DNA of 16,415 nucleotides from Anaerolinea thermophila (GTDB lineage Bacteria; Chloroflexota; Anaerolineae; Anaerolineales; Villigracilaceae), in NCBI GenBank assembly GCA_022729775.1, contig DZBA01000030.1, positions 1-16,415 on the forward strand, given 5' to 3'. The notes beneath the pieces were generated by a model. That model saw only the letters and a list, made by a program, of their open reading frames with translations. It ran no database searches and was not told where the DNA came from. Made by a program: the position numbers and the translations under genes. Below are positions 13,120 to 16,415 of the stretch, in pieces. The stretch's first letter is position 1; every line of letters starts with the position of its first letter.

Positions 13120-13332
13120 GTACACGGAATTTCACGGAGTATTCATGAAAGGGTTTCACCCCGAAGGATGAAAACACCGTTCCGAAGGTTTTCGGGCAGG
13201 ATTCAAACCTTTCAAGAATCCTTCGGAACGTTTTTTCATATCAGTACACGGAACTTTATCTTTAGTCCCGAAGGTTTCCTCGTAAAACTGATTAAGCCAA
13301 TCAAGCCTTCGGGGCGTTTCCGCTCCGTGTAC
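13120..13332. repeat. 213-bp nest of inverted repeats between the HD gene and the sulfatase
   Basis: The bounds are GTACACGGA (13120-13128) and its exact complement TCCGTGTAC (13324-13332), with a further direct copy at 13244-13252. Inside, CCGAAGG occurs forward at 13161, 13182 and 13268 and reversed (CCTTCGG) at 13220 and 13306. These give an 11-bp stem at 13178/13220 and an 8-bp stem CCCGAAGG (13267-13274)/CCTTCGGG (13306-13313). The right end overlaps the proposed GTG start of the sulfatase. No protein-like signal is evident in this stretch. Confidence 0.75.
13178..13236 (+). terminator. terminator-like hairpin after the HD gene
   Basis: CGTTCCGAAGG (13178-13188) pairs perfectly with CCTTCGGAACG (13220-13230), followed at once by TTTTTT (13231-13236). 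The 31-base loop can form a second small stem (GGATTC 13199-13204 with GAATCC 13216-13221, which competes with the main stem at two bases). The loop is long for a classical terminator. Its presence argues that the long reading frame running through it from 13099 is not all coding. Confidence 0.55.
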
Positions 13333-14811
13333 AAAATTCTATACATCCCAGTTTTACTTCTCGCTGCTTGCGCGCCAGCGCCAACCCCGTATGCCCCGCC
13401 GACGCCGATTGTCAGCCACCCCGCCAAAGTCTTTGACATTGATATTTCCGCACCCGCGTCTGCGGAACGCTTCAACGATCCGCGCCCGAATTTAATCTTC
13501 ATCTTCACCGATGACCAGCCCTATCACACGGTTGATTACATGCCGACGGTCAAAAATGAATTGATGGCAAACGGCGTGGTCTTCGATAATGCCTTTGCCA
13601 CAACGCCGTTGTGCTGCCCCAGCCGCGCCAGCATTTTATCGGGACAGTACGTGCATAACCACGAAGTCTATACCAACACGCTGCCGTTGGGCGGCGCGAC
13701 CCGTTTCGACGATACAGAAGCCTTATCCCCATGGATTCAAAAGGCGGGATACCGCACCGGATATTTTGGAAAATATCTCAACGCCTACGAAGACCTCCAG
13801 CCTTATGGATATGTCCCGCCCGGCTGGGATATATGGAAGTCGTTCCTCAGCAAAAACCTGACCACTGTCGAAGACAAAGGCAACATGCAATATTATTTCG
13901 ATTTCAGCATGTCTGAAAACGGGACGGCGGTGGTGTATGAAAAATCGAAGGACAATTTCAGCGCGGATGTGGTCACGCGCAACGCGCTCGAATTCATCCG
14001 CGATTCGCGCGACGAACCGTTCATGATGATGGTCAGCTACTACAATCCGCACTCGCCGTATATCTCCGCGCCGCGCCACAAAGATTCGTTCCGCGCGGGC
14101 GAGGATTATTGGGACTGGGTGCAATATCGTCCGCCGAGTTTCAACGAGGAAAACATCCGCGATAAGCCCGATTACATTGCGGAACTTTCGCCGCTTTCGC
14201 CCACCGAGATTGACACCGCCCACAAACAGATTTTGCGCTCGCTGCTTTCAGTAGATGACGGCGTCGCTTCGGTCTTGTCCGCGCTCGATAAGGCAGGCAT
14301 CAAAGACAACACCATCATCATCTTCAGCACCGATAACGGCTTAACGCTCGGCGATCACCGTTTTGGCGTGACGAAGAATTGCCCGTACGAAGCATGTTTG
14401 AAAGTCCCCTTTGTGGTGTACGCGCCGAAGTATTACCCGCATCGCGTCGAGACGAAATTCGCCGCGAACATTGACATCGCCCCGACCTTTGCTGAGCTCG
14501 CGGGCGCGGATATTCCCAACACGGTGGACGGGCTGAGTCTCGTTCCGCTGTTGAACGACTCCGCCGCAAAATGGCGCGAGGACATCCTGCTCGAACACTG
14601 GCGCACCAACGAAGGAGTCGGCGGGATAATCCCGCAATATTACGCTGTCCGCAACGCAGAATGGAAATATGTCGAATATGAAACCGGTGAAACAGAATTG
14701 TACGACCTTGTGAACGATCCGTATGAATTGCAAAATATTTCGGGAAAGTCGAAATACAAGGAAGTTCAAAACGCGCTGGCGGAACGTTTGCAGGAATTGA
14801 AGAAGGAATAA
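13327..14811 (+). CDS. sulfatase (type I, formylglycine-dependent), predicted lipoprotein
   Basis: Predicted exported sulfate-ester hydrolase of the S1 family. With the GTG start the 494-residue protein opens MYKILYIPVLLLAAC, a short lipoprotein signal with lipobox LAAC (C15), then a Pro-rich linker. The sulfatase core follows: FTDDQ with metal ligands D62-D63, then LCCPSRASILSG, where C96 in CxPSR is the residue converted to formylglycine. Further on are GKYLN (K149), HSP (H242), STDNG (D336-N337) and TKNCPYEACLKVPF. It resembles enzymes acting on sulfated glycans; the substrate is unknown. An in-frame ATG at 13099 would add 76 residues that cross a terminator-like hairpin and repeats and would bury the signal peptide, so I reject it. 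A CTG at 13288 is another option. No maturation enzyme is encoded here. Confidence 0.85.
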   Translation: MYKILYIPVLLLAACAPAPTPYAPPTPIVSHPAKVFDIDISAPASAERFNDPRPNLIFIFTDDQPYHTVDYMPTVKNELMANGVVFDNAFATTPLCCPSRASILSGQYVHNHEVYTNTLPLGGATRFDDTEALSPWIQKAGYRTGYFGKYLNAYEDLQPYGYVPPGWDIWKSFLSKNLTTVEDKGNMQYYFDFSMSENGTAVVYEKSKDNFSADVVTRNALEFIRDSRDEPFMMMVSYYNPHSPYISAPRHKDSFRAGEDYWDWVQYRPPSFNEENIRDKPDYIAELSPLSPTEIDTAHKQILRSLLSVDDGVASVLSALDKAGIKDNTIIIFSTDNGLTLGDHRFGVTKNCPYEACLKVPFVVYAPKYYPHRVETKFAANIDIAPTFAELAGADIPNTVDGLSLVPLLNDSAAKWREDILLEHWRTNEGVGGIIPQYYAVRNAEWKYVEYETGETELYDLVNDPYELQNISGKSKYKEVQNALAERLQELKKE

Positions 14812-14815
14812 AAAC

Positions 14816-16390
14816 TTGACGCATCCTATCAAATCGGACTCCCGAAGTTCTACTTCGGGAAACTCGCAATCGAGCCCCGCGATCAACCGTCGCGATTTTC
14901 TCAAACTCGCGGGCGCGCTTCCGTTTGGTCTGTACGCTTCACAGGCGGCGCGGACTCTCGGTCTGCAAACCGCGCCCGAAAAAAAGAACATCCTGATCGT
15001 CGTGTTCGATGCTTTTTCCGCGCACAACATGTCGCTGTATGGATATGAAAGACAGACCACGCCCAACATTGACAAACTCGCCGAACGCGCGACGGTTTAT
15101 CATAACCATTATTCCAACAGCAACTTCACCACACCGGGGACAGCTTCTTTATTAACTGGAATGCTCCCCTGGACAACCCGCGCCTTGCAACTAAATGGAA
15201 AGGTCGCGGAAAGCCTTGCGCGCCGAAATATTTTTTCGGTCTTCGATGAATACGAAACCAGCGCGTATTCCCACAATCAATTGGTCAACACCTTATTCGA
15301 GCAATTCTTCAACGACATCGAAGAATGGATTCCAAAAGAAGGTCTGCTGCTGCGCTCCTCTGAAAAAACGGTGCAGCGCATATTTCGCAACGACGCGGAT
15401 ATTTCATCGGTCAGTTGGGGACGCGAAACGCAGGTCTCCGATGATGGCTTCGCGTATTCGCTCTTCCTCTCGAAACTCATCTCGTACCTCGATGACCGAA
15501 ATGTAAACGACTACCTGCCCTTCTTCCCGCGCGGAGTTCCCACCGCCAGCGGAACGGGACGCTTCTTGCTCGAACACGCCATCAATTGGATTGCCAAACG
15601 ATATAAAGACATTATCGCGCCGACGCTCGGATATTATCACCTGCTGCCGCCGCACGCGCCGTATAAAACGCCGGGTGAATTTGTCGGGCGTTTTCGCCGC
15701 GATGGGTTTACTCCCATCGAAAAGCCGCGCGATATTTTCGCAACGGAAGAAGGCGTGGACTTCGAGAAAAAGCGCGCGTATTACGACGAATACATCATGT
15801 ACGTAGACCGCGAGTTTGCGCGGTTGTATCAAATGTTGGAAGAGTCCGGCAGGCTGGAGGATACGTGGGTTGTGCTGACCTCCGATCACGGCGAGATGTT
15901 CGAGCGCGGAATCAGCGAGCATTTGACCAACGTGTTATACGAACCCGTGATTCGGATTCCGTTGATTATCTTCGAGCCGGGCAAATCCAGCCGCGCGGAT
16001 GTCCGCGTCCCAACATCCGCGATTGATTTGCTTCCCACCCTCGCGCATTTGAACGGCGTGCCGATTCCGAATTGGGCAGAGGGAACGCTCCTGCCGCCGC
16101 ATCGAGCCGCGCAAGACAAAAGCGATGTGTACGCGGTACATTCTGTCGAAACAGTGATGGGCGAGGCATTCCAGCAAGGCTCGATTGCGCTTGTCAAAGA
16201 TGGATATAAATTGCATTATTATTTTGGCTACCCCAAACTTCAAGGGCAGGAACGGGTCGAGTTATACGACCTCGCATCTGACCCCGAAGAGATGAACGAT
16301 ATTTCATCCGCAAAAAGCAGCGTGACGCGCGAACTGCTGGCACAGGTCAAAGCGGGTCTCGCGCAGGCAGACAAGCCGTATCAAAAATAG
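14816..16390 (+). CDS. sulfatase-superfamily hydrolase with Thr at the catalytic position, Tat-exported
   Basis: This 524-residue member of the alkaline phosphatase/sulfatase superfamily starts at a TTG with AAGGA (14803-14807) eight bases upstream, inside the end of the preceding gene; no ATG or GTG lies in frame before the signal peptide. The leader carries a twin-arginine motif NRRDFLK (R25-R26) and a hydrophobic stretch to about residue 45. The core reads NILIVVFDAF (D65), then NFTTPGTASLLTG, where the FGly cysteine of CxPSR is Thr105 and the Arg is lost. SDHGEMFERG supplies the later metal ligands, and ELYDLASDPEE ends the domain as in sulfatases. A Thr nucleophile suggests a phospho-transferase or phosphodiesterase, not a formylglycine sulfatase. 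It follows the lipoprotein sulfatase by four bases. Residues 7-15 come from a palindromic repeat. Confidence 0.85.
   Translation: MTHPIKSDSRSSTSGNSQSSPAINRRDFLKLAGALPFGLYASQAARTLGLQTAPEKKNILIVVFDAFSAHNMSLYGYERQTTPNIDKLAERATVYHNHYSNSNFTTPGTASLLTGMLPWTTRALQLNGKVAESLARRNIFSVFDEYETSAYSHNQLVNTLFEQFFNDIEEWIPKEGLLLRSSEKTVQRIFRNDADISSVSWGRETQVSDDGFAYSLFLSKLISYLDDRNVNDYLPFFPRGVPTASGTGRFLLEHAINWIAKRYKDIIAPTLGYYHLLPPHAPYKTPGEFVGRFRRDGFTPIEKPRDIFATEEGVDFEKKRAYYDEYIMYVDREFARLYQMLEESGRLEDTWVVLTSDHGEMFERGISEHLTNVLYEPVIRIPLIIFEPGKSSRADVRVPTSAIDLLPTLAHLNGVPIPNWAEGTLLPPHRAAQDKSDVYAVHSVETVMGEAFQQGSIALVKDGYKLHYYFGYPKLQGQERVELYDLASDPEEMNDISSAKSSVTRELLAQVKAGLAQADKPYQK
14836..14860. repeat. TTCTA-loop palindrome, unit 5, inside a coding sequence
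   Basis: GGACTCC flank, then TCCCGAAG (14840-14847), loop TTCTA (14848-14852), CTTCGGGA (14853-14860), a perfect 8-bp stem. It lies in frame in the last gene and encodes Ser7 to Gly15 of the Tat leader's n-region (SDSRSSTSG). Confidence 0.85.
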
Positions 16391-16415
16391 ATAAAGCCAT
16401 CCGCCAGTTTTGGAG

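Noticed and set aside
13099..13326. N-terminal extension of the sulfatase reading frame, starting at an ATG that overlaps the HD-gene stop codon
   Set aside because: It crosses a perfect 11-bp hairpin with a T6 tail and many short repeats, the residues look unlike a protein domain, and it would bury a clear lipoprotein signal peptide starting at 13327.
13120..13332. Repeat nest considered as a CRISPR array or an insertion sequence
   Set aside because: Repeats are 7-9 bases, in both orientations and irregularly spaced, without equal spacers, and there is no transposase gene.

Overview
The window looks like chromosome from a member of the Chloroflexota, most likely the class Anaerolineae. This is inferred from gene style and not from a marker gene: a class A penicillin-binding protein with a long Pro/Thr-rich tail, an archaeal-type (SCP-x-like) thiolase, a UPF0175 gene, abundant GCGCG-rich codons, and gene spacers full of palindromes and short tandem repeats. 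No rRNA, tRNA, CRISPR array, insertion sequence or phage gene was seen.

Layout. A SulP-type anion permease with a STAS domain (140-1792, +) converges on a long minus-strand block (1971-10863). Reading that block in its own direction: a deoxynucleoside kinase, an orphan nucleotidyltransferase-fold protein, a UPF0175 small protein followed by what looks like the gutted remnant of its PIN/DUF3368 partner, a MaoC-type hydratase, a large class A PBP, an SCP-x-like thiolase, a PilZ protein, and two abutting paralogous acyltransferases of the PlsC family. Hairpin terminators split the block after UPF0175, after the PBP and after PilZ. A divergent 145-bp spacer then leads to a plus-strand block (11009-16390): a GT4-type glycosyltransferase, an NTF2-like protein, an HD-domain phosphohydrolase-like protein, a sulfatase lipoprotein, and a Tat-exported sulfatase-superfamily protein whose usual catalytic Cys is Thr.

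How genes fit together. Envelope functions dominate: two acyltransferases for phospholipid synthesis, a peptidoglycan synthase, a glycosyltransferase, and two exported alkaline-phosphatase-superfamily hydrolases whose genes are four bases apart and probably translated together. The others (kinase, thiolase, MaoC, HD, NTF2-like) look like ordinary metabolic genes, and I see no single new multi-gene defence or biosynthetic system.

The most unusual material is between or at the edges of genes. There are five copies of a small palindrome with an invariant AAG-TTCTA-CTT heart and covarying outer stem. Two form a cloverleaf-like pair, one is a PBP terminator, one overlaps a stop codon, and one lies inside the coding sequence of the last gene, encoding part of the Tat leader. 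A 213-bp nest of inverted repeats supplies both a terminator and the probable start codon of the sulfatase lipoprotein. A long near-perfect inverted repeat sits between the convergent genes, and heptad-repeat tracts precede two genes. Three genes have a -10-like hexamer 6-7 bases before the start codon and no ribosome binding site, suggesting leaderless mRNAs.
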